From Verrucomicrobiota bacterium (GTDB lineage Bacteria; Verrucomicrobiota; Lentisphaeria; Oligosphaerales; Oligosphaeraceae), in NCBI GenBank assembly GCA_019136135.1, contig JAGVUR010000043.1, forward strand, positions 1-62,126: DNA of 62,126 nt. Direction: 5' to 3'. The notes beneath the pieces are model-generated. The model was not told the DNA's origin and made no database searches. It saw only the letters and a program-made list of their open reading frames with translations. This document shows positions 40,904 to 50,003 of this stretch, piece by piece. Position 1 is the stretch's first letter; each line of letters starts with the position of its first letter. Position numbers and translations under genes: made by a program.

Positions 40904-43630
40904 TCACTTCGGAATCACTTTCTTCTTTTGCGCTCGCGCATCAAACCCCATATCCGTCGAAGACGAACCTGCGTTTCCATCTGAAACCGGCGCCAGCAAT
41001 GCGCTCGCCTCCACACGTGGAGCTGATTTCCCGCAGGTCTCGGAAGCCAGATACGACCGCAGGCATTTCATCAGCCAACAGCCGGCAGGATCCTCGGACA
41101 GCAACTTCAACCCGCAGAAGACAATCACGCCCTTGCCAATCGCAACCTCGAACAAAGGCGATTGTCGGATCGGTTTCTTGTACGAACTCGCCACATCGAG
41201 AACGGGAAGCTCGCCCTTGGGATAGAAGCCGCCAACATCAACGGCGCTCCCGCCATTCAACATATCCTTGAACTGCCACGAGCAATACCCCTCGTGGGGA
41301 AAATCGCCAAGCATCGGATGATCCGAAATCACCGTCGCCAAATTCCCCGTCATGCGACCGGCAGTCGAACTCTGGAACGACATCGACAGGCGACGCAGAC
41401 CATTCCCCGATACCAACAGACGCTCGCCATTGGCGACACGTTCAAGCAACGTAGCGTCAACGACATCATCAAATCCCTCAGGCAGCGACAGCTCAACTCG
41501 CGGGAAAACCCACAGATCCCAGTGGCTGCGACAACGAACCTCGCCTTCAGCATCAAGCAATTCCACGTCGAAACGTACCTTCGCAGGCGATGTCACCGTA
41601 GGCATCGGCAATTCAAAGGAGTGCAGGTCAATCAGGCATCCGTTGGCGATTGGCTCATCGATCTTGCGCATTCCGCTAGACTCGCCAAAACGCCAGGCAA
41701 GGCAACTGCCGGCGCCAATCGAACCACCGTAGTTCGACAAGGTCACGCACACGCTTTTCTTCTCGCCAGAAGCATACACAAAACGATTCCCGAAATCCGT
41801 CAGCAACACAGAAGGCGAATTGTACTCCAGAATATCGTCAATGCAGTCGCCTGCCTTCAATTCGTAGAATTCGTTGAGCATTCCGCACGGATAGCAGTGC
41901 CGATGCCAGTGGAAATCGATGATTCCCAGAACATCGTATCCTGCCAAACGCTTCACATGCCTAGCCGTCTCCAGGCAATGCTTCCGCAAATCGCGAGCCC
42001 ACAGGCAGGAATGACGATAGTAGAGATCACGGAATTCCCAGATTCCAGCCGCCTTGAGCATCGTTTCGACAGACGCGAACAATCGGTCGCCAATCCTGGT
42101 CCCCGTATAGCGCTCGCGCAACGAAAAGTCAAGATACGTGCTCAAAATCCCCAATTCATGGGACAGGATCGGCTTGTCATAGACCGCTTGACGCTTATCC
42201 AGCAAACGCCAGTCGCCACTGGACGTGTTGTAGGACAGGTTGCTCCAGGCATACTGGGCCAGTACATCGCTGAACCCGAGCAGCTTCTCCAAGCGGACGG
42301 GATTGTGACGGAACGGATCGGAGGACAACGGCGTTCCCAAATCCGTCTTCGACCACGTATATTCGATTCCGCGCAACGCCTCCTGGGGGCTAAACAGTCC
42401 ATCCGGGACGTAGTGTTGCTGCAACTGCCGCATATAATGCAGGAAGCCGAGCAGCCGCTCGTCAAGCAATTCCTCGTTCCCGGCGCAATAGATCACCACG
42501 GACGGATGACGCCTGCAGGCCTTCAGTATGTCAATCCATTCCTCCTCGCCAAAGCCATAGGGAGGCTCGACTTGGATCATGATCCCGACCTTGTCCGCAG
42601 CAGTCATGTACGCCTCGTTCGGCACGCTCGTGTGAAAACGCAACCAATTGAAGGAATACGACTTGATCGTGCGAAGCATCTTCTCGTAGGTTTCGCAATC
42701 CTTCGGGGCATTGCACGTCTCGGGATAATACGCATGCTCGGTTCCGCCACGCAAAAACACGGCTTCCCCATTCAACAGCAAGCGCGTCCCGTCAACGACC
42801 ATCCGCCTAAATCCAACCAATCGCGAAAACTCACAAGCTCCTGCGTCTTCATACGTGAAGCGAAGATGGTACAACGCAGGATCGCGATCCGACCACAGCC
42901 TCAAGTCGCCACGTGAAAACACAAAGGAGTTCTCGCCGGGAGCCAAGTCGCAACGTCCCGCAAGCTTGATCTCGCCGCTGCACGGGTCGATCAACTCCCA
43001 TTCGCACGCCATCCCCGTACCTGCAACCTCGGCGAAGCAGGTCACCTCGCGGCAATCCGTACTCAATTCAACACGGGCATCCACAATCCTACTCATGCGA
43101 TAGCCATGCATCACAACAGGACCGCAGATTCCCCCTGAACGCCCCTTGAACCCGCGGATGATGCAACCCAAGCGGTCGTCGCGCAAATTGCTTACGGCCA
43201 ACACCAACTCGTTGCGACCAACCTTCAGCAAATCGCGATCGATCGAAAACTCGAAGCCGGTCGAATGCCCCAGATGATATCCGGCATAGTGTCCGTTGAC
43301 GAAGCACGCGCACTCCAGGAACGCACCACCGACCTCCAGGAAGCAGGTGCTCTCGCCATCCCAGTCGAAGTTGCGCCGATAGTACACGGTTCCATGCACG
43401 AACGGCAGAGAACTGTCCGGGGATTCCGTCCCGTACTTGCTGAAATCGATCTCTTCGTACTCGGGATTGCGCAGGCAATCCATCCCGTCAAAGGAACCGG
43501 GGCTATCTTCCCAATACTCGGGAACATTCAGCTTTCCAGTGTAGGACTCACTGTCTGGCAACCAATCCGTCAAAATCGCCTCACGGGAATAGCTGATGTC
43601 CCACAAGCCGTTCAAGTCAATGCTCTTCAT
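40904..43630 (-). CDS. GH2 family beta-glycosidase, cytoplasmic
   Basis: 908-residue GH2 enzyme (beta-galactosidase, glucuronidase or mannosidase group). It opens with the sugar-binding domain (LNGLWDISYS, VYYRRNFDW, CFVNGHYAGYHLGHSTGFEF), then an immunoglobulin-like domain ending in GFRRMVVDGTRLLLNGEAVFLRGG, then the TIM barrel with NWLRFHTSVPNEAYM, acid/base Glu386 in IYCAGNEELL and nucleophile Glu492 in PILSHELGIL. The C-terminal 300 residues form extra beta domains. There is no signal peptide, so it cleaves imported saccharides. It lies 12 bases after an amidohydrolase gene. Substrate undetermined. Confidence 0.88.
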   Translation of the reverse strand: MKSIDLNGLWDISYSREAILTDWLPDSESYTGKLNVPEYWEDSPGSFDGMDCLRNPEYEEIDFSKYGTESPDSSLPFVHGTVYYRRNFDWDGESTCFLEVGGAFLECACFVNGHYAGYHLGHSTGFEFSIDRDLLKVGRNELVLAVSNLRDDRLGCIIRGFKGRSGGICGPVVMHGYRMSRIVDARVELSTDCREVTCFAEVAGTGMACEWELIDPCSGEIKLAGRCDLAPGENSFVFSRGDLRLWSDRDPALYHLRFTYEDAGACEFSRLVGFRRMVVDGTRLLLNGEAVFLRGGTEHAYYPETCNAPKDCETYEKMLRTIKSYSFNWLRFHTSVPNEAYMTAADKVGIMIQVEPPYGFGEEEWIDILKACRRHPSVVIYCAGNEELLDERLLGFLHYMRQLQQHYVPDGLFSPQEALRGIEYTWSKTDLGTPLSSDPFRHNPVRLEKLLGFSDVLAQYAWSNLSYNTSSGDWRLLDKRQAVYDKPILSHELGILSTYLDFSLRERYTGTRIGDRLFASVETMLKAAGIWEFRDLYYRHSCLWARDLRKHCLETARHVKRLAGYDVLGIIDFHWHRHCYPCGMLNEFYELKAGDCIDDILEYNSPSVLLTDFGNRFVYASGEKKSVCVTLSNYGGSIGAGSCLAWRFGESSGMRKIDEPIANGCLIDLHSFELPMPTVTSPAKVRFDVELLDAEGEVRCRSHWDLWVFPRVELSLPEGFDDVVDATLLERVANGERLLVSGNGLRRLSMSFQSSTAGRMTGNLATVISDHPMLGDFPHEGYCSWQFKDMLNGGSAVDVGGFYPKGELPVLDVASSYKKPIRQSPLFEVAIGKGVIVFCGLKLLSEDPAGCWLMKCLRSYLASETCGKSAPRVEASALLAPVSDGNAGSSSTDMGFDARAQKKKVIPK

Positions 43631-43642
43631 TTGTCTCCTTGA

Positions 43643-44536
43643 TCACAAGCCAAAAAAGCGGATCGCATTTTCGCGGGCAATCTTCTGGAACACGGTCTCC
43701 GATATCAAGCCCCTCTCGCGCCAATCCAGAAGCAAGCCGCGAATGAGATAGGAATGCCGAGGACTGCATGTGTCAGTCCCGAAAAACAAACGATCCTGGA
43801 ACTCAGTCAAAAACTTCGGTCCATAATCCTCGTTGACGCGAAAAATCGAATAGGCATCAGACAATTCGCCGTACAAGTTGTCAAAGTACCTGAACAGTTT
43901 TGGCAATACGCCTTCGCGCTCGATCGGACGGGACGGCGGACGGAAATGCGTCTGCCCGCCACCAGGATAAAATCCTGGCTTCTTGCCACCGGGAGTCTCC
44001 AATTCGCCCAACTCGTACCAGAACACAGGACCGTGGCCGATAAACGACAACTTCGGGAAGCGAGCCAACGAATGCTCCAATTGCGGCAGCCCAGCCTCGT
44101 CGTACAATCCGAAATCCCCATCCTCCTGATCCGAATTGTCCCACGTCACGGGCAAGCCAACTTGCTCCGCGCACTTGAGCAGATTCTGGACCATCGGATG
44201 GCGCATCGGCATCGTCGGCATGATCTCCCCTACTCCAAGGCAACCTCGGTCGCGATAGTGCCCCAGCACTTTCCACAGGGGCGCATCGCAGGAGTTCGTC
44301 AAGCAACGGGGATCCACATTGCAGAATGCTCGCAGGCGACCCGGATGCTGCTCGACCATCTCCAAGATGTCCTCGTTCGCCTGGGGAAAGTAAATCTCGG
44401 GATTGACGATCGGCAGCACAAACCCCATCTCGATGTCATTGGCATCGTACAGCGCCAACAATTCCTCCGCCGTGGGAAAACCGCATACAAATGGAGGACG
44501 CAAACGATACGCATGCGCATGGATGTCTATGAACAT
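43643..44536 (-). CDS. Amidohydrolase family 2 protein (copy 2)
   Basis: TIM-barrel metal hydrolase/decarboxylase of the Amidohydro_2 (PF04909) type. The metal-binding DIHAH is at residues 3-7, GHG near the middle and the closing segment RLFFGTDTCSP carries the catalytic Asp. 297 residues. It is a paralogue of the upstream gene at 44580 (shared MFIDIHAH start, HPGR, FCNVDPR, YRDKGC/YRDRGC, EFQDRLxFGTD), so it arose by tandem duplication. The reaction may be lactone or amide hydrolysis or decarboxylation of a sugar acid; not identifiable from sequence. Confidence 0.8.
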   Translation of the reverse strand: MFIDIHAHAYRLRPPFVCGFPTAEELLALYDANDIEMGFVLPIVNPEIYFPQANEDILEMVEQHPGRLRAFCNVDPRCLTNSCDAPLWKVLGHYRDRGCLGVGEIMPTMPMRHPMVQNLLKCAEQVGLPVTWDNSDQEDGDFGLYDEAGLPQLEHSLARFPKLSFIGHGPVFWYELGELETPGGKKPGFYPGGGQTHFRPPSRPIEREGVLPKLFRYFDNLYGELSDAYSIFRVNEDYGPKFLTEFQDRLFFGTDTCSPRHSYLIRGLLLDWRERGLISETVFQKIARENAIRFFGL

Positions 44537-44579
44537 GGCTTCGATTCCTTATTGATTTTTCAGGCAAAAGAACGCGATT

Positions 44580-45461
44580 TCAGCCTTCGTCCAGCTTCAG
44601 CAGCTTCCTGGCATTCAAGTGGGCAATCTTCTGGAATGCATCTTCGGGCAGCGAGCCGTCAGCACGCAGCTCAAGCAGGAAATCCACCAGCGGCGTCGGG
44701 GTATCGGGTGCGCAAATGTCAGTCCCGAACAACAGTCGATCCTGGAATTCATTGAGGAACTTAACCGCATAGCCGCGGTCGCGCGTCAACGCATTGCTTC
44801 CGCTTCCGGCCGACAAGTCGCCGTACAGGTTCCCGTAGGTACGCATCAACTTCGCAATCCGCCCTTCAGTCACCGCTCCCTTCGGATAGCCGAAACGAGG
44901 ATCAGAACCTGAATAGGTCCCGATCTCGCACCAGAACGCCTGGGAATGCCCCAGGAACGGCAAGGTCGGGAAACGACGGAGGCACTCCTCCAGACCAGGC
45001 AGGCCGGCATCGTCCACCAAGCCGTACGAATACCCCTCGAATGGCGAAATGTGGAACAAAACAGGCAATCCGGCACGCTCTGCGCTGCCAAACAAATTCT
45101 GCACCTTCGGATCGAGGAAACGCAAGTTGGCGCAAACCTCGCCAATCCCCTTGCAGCCCTTGTCGCGATAGTGAAGCATAACCTCCAGCAAATTCGTCCT
45201 GTAGCTATTTCCGTTCATTCGAGGATCGATGTTGCAGAACGGAATGAAACGCCCTGGATGCTTCCTGGCTATCCGCAACGCCTCTTCGTTGGATTGGCAG
45301 CAGATCGATGTCTCGACATTGACCAGCGGCAAGATCACGGCTTTCTCGATTCCCAAGGCATCGTGACGCTTCAGCAAGTACCCCGGGGTCGCAAATGCCG
45401 GCTTCCCGAAGCGGGGACAGACAGGTTCCTCAACCAAGTGGGCGTGAATGTCGATGAACAT
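44580..45461 (-). CDS. Amidohydrolase family 2 protein (copy 1)
   Basis: Paralogue of the gene at 43643. DIHAH at residues 3-7, FCNIDPRMNG near residue 75, FLGHSQAFW and FLNEFQDRLLFGTDICAPDTP with the conserved Asp near residue 240. 293 residues, no signal peptide. It follows the DegT aminotransferase gene with a 12-base gap. The two copies differ most in the middle, including an insertion with a Gly/Pro-rich loop in the other copy, suggesting different substrates. Confidence 0.8.
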   Translation of the reverse strand: MFIDIHAHLVEEPVCPRFGKPAFATPGYLLKRHDALGIEKAVILPLVNVETSICCQSNEEALRIARKHPGRFIPFCNIDPRMNGNSYRTNLLEVMLHYRDKGCKGIGEVCANLRFLDPKVQNLFGSAERAGLPVLFHISPFEGYSYGLVDDAGLPGLEECLRRFPTLPFLGHSQAFWCEIGTYSGSDPRFGYPKGAVTEGRIAKLMRTYGNLYGDLSAGSGSNALTRDRGYAVKFLNEFQDRLLFGTDICAPDTPTPLVDFLLELRADGSLPEDAFQKIAHLNARKLLKLDEG

Positions 45462-45473
45462 CTCGGCTTCCTC

Positions 45474-46802
45474 CTATTTGCTATTCGAATTCTTCTGCCA
45501 GTCAAGCAGTGCATCAACCTGGCTGACGACCTTTTCCAATGCGACACGGTGCTTCTCGAGAACGGCCTTGTCGTATCGCGTAAATCTCGTGATCCTGAAT
45601 ATTGTTCCAATCGTCTTGACGGTCTCAGGCAGCATCGCATCGCAATTGACATCATCCAGGGATTCTTGGCCGAAGACCCGAACCGTCGGAGTGCCCTGCC
45701 TGAAATAATCCAAATCCCTGAAGTAGGGATGCCTGTGAAGCGGCGCATTGGCTCCCGGATACGCCCCGAATCCCTCGGCGCGAAGCGCGGCGCTAAAGGT
45801 GGCGAGGCTCACGCCGCCCAGCTTTGACGAGTCGTACCGAGCCAGCGGGAAGTACCACGCTCCCTTCGTCAATCCCGATCCCGCAGGAGGACGATGGCTA
45901 CGGATGCACGGGACACTGTCCAATATGTCGCACAACGCATTCATTGCACGATCGACTTCCTGCAAGCGCTCGGGGTAATGCTTCAGTTGAACGCGCCCCA
46001 ACGCAGAGCACATCTGGTTCATCCGATGCTTGCAACCGCCAATCGGTATGCCAGAAAAGGGAACCAACTCGGGAAGGCGCTCGCCTTCCAAGGCATCCGA
46101 GTATTTGCTGGCAAAGGTCCGCTCATAATGCCCGTACGCAATGCAGCGCTGGTACAAATCCTCCCGATCCGTCGTAACCATTCCAGCCTCGCCAATCGCA
46201 AATCCCTTGGACGACATCATGCTCGCAACGGCAATGTCGCCCAACGAGCCGCACATCCGGGAACCATACATCGAGCCGTGACCATGGGAATTGTCCTCCA
46301 GCAGCCCGATCCCACGGGAAGACGCAAGCGCCCGCAAGCCATCCCAATCTGCCGGATAGCCGGCGTAGTTCACAGCGCAGATTACCTTGGTCTTGGGACT
46401 TAGCTTCCTCTCCACGTCCGCCACGTCCAGGCACAAGCTGACCGGATCGATGTCCGCAAACCGAATGCTGGCTCCCAGCTGCAACGCGGGAGCGCAGGTC
46501 GCCCAATAGGTCAAACTTGGAGAAATCACCTCGTCCCCGGCGCCAACCCCCAACGCCCACAGCGCCTCCGCCAACCCTGCCGTACCGTTGCAGACCCCCA
46601 GCGCAAAGCGAACTCCATTGTACGAAGCCCATTCCGACTCGAAGGCACGGGTGATATCCGTCGCGCTAGCTTTGCCGTCGCAACGGACAACGTCGCTGAC
46701 GGCTGCGACATCCTCCTCGGTTATGATCGGCCAACGGGTCAATTCCTTGTCCAAAGCCTCAATCACGGGTTTGCCACCACACAATGCAAGACGGTTAGAC
46801 AT
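45474..46802 (-). CDS. DegT/DnrJ/EryC1/StrS family PLP aminotransferase
   Basis: Sugar aminotransferase-like PLP enzyme. GNGT-type phosphate cup is GVCNGTAGLAEALW (about residue 85); Asp in LLEDNSHGHGS holds the pyridine nitrogen; the Schiff-base Lys is in SMMSSKGFAIGEAGM (about 200). The C-terminal half includes NYR-like NQMCSALGRVQLKHY. 442 residues is long for the family (~370-400). Usually these enzymes aminate keto-sugars on nucleotides; here the neighbours are hydrolases and a NodB-like protein, so a different amino-sugar role is possible. Confidence 0.85.
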   Translation of the reverse strand: MSNRLALCGGKPVIEALDKELTRWPIITEEDVAAVSDVVRCDGKASATDITRAFESEWASYNGVRFALGVCNGTAGLAEALWALGVGAGDEVISPSLTYWATCAPALQLGASIRFADIDPVSLCLDVADVERKLSPKTKVICAVNYAGYPADWDGLRALASSRGIGLLEDNSHGHGSMYGSRMCGSLGDIAVASMMSSKGFAIGEAGMVTTDREDLYQRCIAYGHYERTFASKYSDALEGERLPELVPFSGIPIGGCKHRMNQMCSALGRVQLKHYPERLQEVDRAMNALCDILDSVPCIRSHRPPAGSGLTKGAWYFPLARYDSSKLGGVSLATFSAALRAEGFGAYPGANAPLHRHPYFRDLDYFRQGTPTVRVFGQESLDDVNCDAMLPETVKTIGTIFRITRFTRYDKAVLEKHRVALEKVVSQVDALLDWQKNSNSK

Positions 46803-46845
46803 CGCTTACACCTCCTGATTTTTTTCCAAGCTTTCTAGTTTCTTG

Positions 46846-48018
46846 TTACATATCCCAAGCCTTGTTGCCAAGCAACCCTTCGGCGAAGAACACAGGTTTC
46901 GCTCCGTTCTCGGTGCAAATCCTGCAAGCCAAATCCATGCGCTCCAAATGGTCTGGAACATAGTTCTTGTAGTACTTGAACGAATACTGCTCATGCGACG
47001 CCAGCTTGTACGTCTCGAAACCGAACGGTTCGGCAAGCGCAAACGTCTTTGCCAGGTTCACGCGAATCTGCTCCTGCGTATTCGCATTGCACAGGCACCG
47101 GCTCGTACCATAGAACAAAGCGCCTGTACTGAAATCCATCCAGACCTTCCTAGTATACAGGTACAGCGCCTCTTCCAGCGTGAGGTAATAACCGATGTCG
47201 GTCGGAGCTGTCCAATCGTAATCCTTCAGGGACATCAGCGGATCGCGTCCGGCATCGATCTCCGCTTGCCACAACGCGAAGTCGCCTCGGAAACCGCCCG
47301 TGAACACGCTCGCGTACCCCTTGTCAACCAATGCCTTGACGCCTTCGCGACTCGTGACCGCCCAATGCACGACCACTGGCTCGATGAACGTCTCCGCACC
47401 GGCGAAACGCGTAATCTCGCTCTTCAGCAAATCATAGTCGCTCAACAGCTTGGTCGGATCCGACGACGTATACGGGCGATCGGGGAATTCGCTGTACGCA
47501 TGAAAGGATAGGCGCAGCCAATCGCTGTTGTCAATCCATTCGCCCTTGTACGAATCCGGAAAATCCTTCATCTCGAAGCCGTGATGGTCGTTCCGGTAAA
47601 AGCAATTCAATGTAAACTTGGTACCGTAGCGACGATTGATGTCCTGCAATCCCTTCAGATAAAAATGGTCGAACAAGGAAGAGGGACGATCCTTCGCTAT
47701 GTCAGTCAGGAAAAACGAATGGTCGTCAATGAAGAAATTGTAGCGCTTGAACGACGCCTTGTCCCACAGCACCTTGATCTGTTGGCAGGATTCGCCGTAT
47801 TTGCCATCAATCTCCGCTCGAATCACATTGACCTTCTCAGTCAAGGTCACCTCGCAGGTGAAATCCTCGCCTTGCCTCTTTGCGGCAATTCCATTGACCA
47901 GCACCTCGCCGGGCTGGGTGCACTTGCCCCGCAACGTGATCGTCAAGCCATCTGCCGTCTCCACTCCATGATTGTGATTCAACAACGCCCCATGACGAGG
48001 GCACTCAATGCGCAACAT
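46846..48018 (-). CDS. Polysaccharide deacetylase-like protein with N-terminal beta domain
   Basis: 390 residues. The first ~80 residues look like a small immunoglobulin-like domain (GEVLVNGIAAKRQGEDFTCE, VNVIRAEIDGKYGE). The remainder has NodB-like features: YNFFIDDHSFFLTD near residue 95 with an Asp-Asp pair like deacetylase motif 1, LSFHAYSEFPDRPY with a His like motif 2, and later EPVVVHWAVTSREG. The exact family is unclear. No signal peptide. First gene of the 39.9-48.0 kb unit. Function as a de-N-acetylase or related carbohydrate esterase is inferred only. Confidence 0.5.
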   Translation of the reverse strand: MLRIECPRHGALLNHNHGVETADGLTITLRGKCTQPGEVLVNGIAAKRQGEDFTCEVTLTEKVNVIRAEIDGKYGESCQQIKVLWDKASFKRYNFFIDDHSFFLTDIAKDRPSSLFDHFYLKGLQDINRRYGTKFTLNCFYRNDHHGFEMKDFPDSYKGEWIDNSDWLRLSFHAYSEFPDRPYTSSDPTKLLSDYDLLKSEITRFAGAETFIEPVVVHWAVTSREGVKALVDKGYASVFTGGFRGDFALWQAEIDAGRDPLMSLKDYDWTAPTDIGYYLTLEEALYLYTRKVWMDFSTGALFYGTSRCLCNANTQEQIRVNLAKTFALAEPFGFETYKLASHEQYSFKYYKNYVPDHLERMDLACRICTENGAKPVFFAEGLLGNKAWDM

Positions 48019-48067
48019 CGTTCCTGACCTCCTGTGAAACTGTCATTTCGAAAGAAAATTTTCAAGA

Positions 48068-48115
48068 GAAAAAAACAACCTCCCCCGGACACGTGTGTTC
48101 GTGTACTGGGGGAGG
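48068..48115 (-). terminator. Intrinsic terminator of the hydCBA-1 operon
   Basis: On the minus strand CCTCCCCC pairs perfectly with GGGGGAGG around a loop, followed by TTGTTTTTTT. It lies 70 bases after the hydA-1 stop codon. Confidence 0.85.
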
Positions 48116-48185
48116 TCGTGTCAAGCCTCTGCGGCAAGACGATCCAGATGCCTTTCAGGCGTCGAATCGGCTGTGACCGCCTTTT

Positions 48186-49913
48186 TTACTTTGCGTAGTA
48201 GTGCGTATGCAGCAACTTGTGTGCTTTCTCGCTGTTCGGCTTACCCAGGTATTCATCGTAGATTTTGATGATCGAGGGATTGAGGTGGGACTTGCGGATC
48301 GGCAGTCCTTTGTCTGCGCGGTAGAGGGCGTCCTTGCGCGCTTCCAAGATGGCGGTATTGCCATGGTTGTAGGGCTGTCCACCACCGTTGATGCAACCAC
48401 CGGGGCAGGCCATGATTTCAATGGCGTGATATTGGGCTTCGCCGCGCTGGATGCGCTCGAGCAACTTGCGGACATTGCCCAAACCAGAGGCAACGGCCGC
48501 TTTCAGCTCGATGCCGGCGATCGTAACCGTAGCTTCCTTGATACCTTCGAGACCACGCACGGCGACAAAGTCGATCGGGCTGTCCTTGTCGCCCTCGAGC
48601 CAAGCCGCCGCAGTACGCAGGGCAGCCTCGAGAACGCCGCCGGAGGCGCCGAAGATAACGGCGGCACCGGTCGACTCACCCAGCGGGCTGTCGTATTGCT
48701 CGTCCGGCAGGCGGTCAAACACGATACCGGCCTCTTTGATCATCGAGGCCAACTCACGCGTCGAAAGGACATAGTCGACGTCGCGCACGCCGTTATGGGC
48801 AAATTCCGGACGGGAAGCCTCGTACTTCTTGGCCAGGCAAGGCATGATGGAAACCACAATCAGGTTGCTGGGATCGATGCCGGTCTTTTCCGCATAGTAG
48901 CTCTTGGCAATCGCGCCAAACATCTGCTGCGGGGATTTGGCCGTCGAAGGCATGTGCAAAAGATCCGGGAACTGATGCTCGAGGAAATTCACCCAGCCCG
49001 GGCAGCAGCTGGTCAGAAGCGGCAGATTTTCGCCGGACTTGATGCGCTCAAGCAATTCCGTGCCTTCTTCCATGATGGTCAAGTCCGCAGACCAGTCCGT
49101 GTCGAAAACCTTGGCAAAGCCAATGCGGCGCAGAGCGGCAACCAACTTGCCGGTGCTGATCTCGCCCGCCTGGAAACCGAATTCTTCGCCGATCGCAACG
49201 CGAACTGCGGGAGCCGTCTGCACAATGACCGTTTTCTTCGGATTGTTCAGATGTTCCCAAACTTCATCCTTGTAGCCAATCTCGGTCAGGGCGCCGACCG
49301 GGCAGGCCTGCACGCATTGTCCGCAGAAAGTACAAGCCGTGTCGGTCAGCTGGGCAAAGTTCTCCGGGGCGACGACAGCATTGAAGCCGCGGTTGACACC
49401 GGAAAGCACGCCGACTGTCTGGACGACGTTGCAGGCCGTTTCACAGCGACGGCACATGATGCACTTGCTCATGTCGCGGCGGATGGCGGCGCCATTTTCA
49501 TCAACCGGGAATTCGGACTGGGCGCCTTCATATTTGATGTGGTGGATATTGAAGGCGCTGGCGAGCTTCTGCAGTTCGCACTCCTGGTTTTTGCTGCAGA
49601 CCAGGCAATCCTTCGGGTGATTCGAGAGCAGCAACTCGAGCATCGTGCGGCGTGCGCGAATCGCCCTGTTGGTATTGGTGTGAACATCCATGCCCTCGGC
49701 AACAGGCGTGCAGCAGGACGGCGCCAGGTTCGGGCGACCGGTAACTTCAACAACGCAAATACGGCAGGAGCCGCAGCGGTGTTCCGTGTTGAAACTATCC
49801 CACTTGATGTGGCACAGCGTGGGAATCTTAAGACCCAGTTTTTCGGCGGCTTCCAGAATGGTCGATCCTTCCGGGACAGACACTGGAGTGTTGTTTATTT
49901 TCAAGTTTATCAT
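48186..49913 (-). CDS. hydA: [FeFe] hydrogenase catalytic subunit HydA, set 1
   Basis: Catalytic subunit of a trimeric NAD(H)/ferredoxin-linked [FeFe] hydrogenase (HydABC type). N-terminal [2Fe-2S] domain (TEHRCGSCRICVVEV), His-Cys3 cluster region (NHPKDCLVCSKNQEC), two [4Fe-4S] motifs (CIMCRRCETAC, CTFCGQCVQACPVG), then the H-cluster domain: L1 TSCCPGW (Cys303, Cys304), L2 MPCLAKK (Cys359), L3 MACPGGC (Cys503, Cys507). It ends with the small-subunit-like tail ...KAHKLLHTHYYAK. 575 residues, the usual group A size. Organised as hydC-hydB-hydA, 90 bases after hydB, likely under Rex control. Confidence 0.95.
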   Translation of the reverse strand: MINLKINNTPVSVPEGSTILEAAEKLGLKIPTLCHIKWDSFNTEHRCGSCRICVVEVTGRPNLAPSCCTPVAEGMDVHTNTNRAIRARRTMLELLLSNHPKDCLVCSKNQECELQKLASAFNIHHIKYEGAQSEFPVDENGAAIRRDMSKCIMCRRCETACNVVQTVGVLSGVNRGFNAVVAPENFAQLTDTACTFCGQCVQACPVGALTEIGYKDEVWEHLNNPKKTVIVQTAPAVRVAIGEEFGFQAGEISTGKLVAALRRIGFAKVFDTDWSADLTIMEEGTELLERIKSGENLPLLTSCCPGWVNFLEHQFPDLLHMPSTAKSPQQMFGAIAKSYYAEKTGIDPSNLIVVSIMPCLAKKYEASRPEFAHNGVRDVDYVLSTRELASMIKEAGIVFDRLPDEQYDSPLGESTGAAVIFGASGGVLEAALRTAAAWLEGDKDSPIDFVAVRGLEGIKEATVTIAGIELKAAVASGLGNVRKLLERIQRGEAQYHAIEIMACPGGCINGGGQPYNHGNTAILEARKDALYRADKGLPIRKSHLNPSIIKIYDEYLGKPNSEKAHKLLHTHYYAK

Positions 49914-50003
49914 CTTTTTCGGACTCCAAATTGTTGGCTGTATTCAAAAGCTCACTTCTTCTTGCCGGCAAAAAGCCGACGGCAAGCTCCTCCGATGTTG
50001 GAG

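Noticed and set aside
41162..42916. 584-codon open frame antisense to the GH2 gene
   Set aside because: It mirrors third-position bias of the GH2 gene; no domain pattern or ribosome site.
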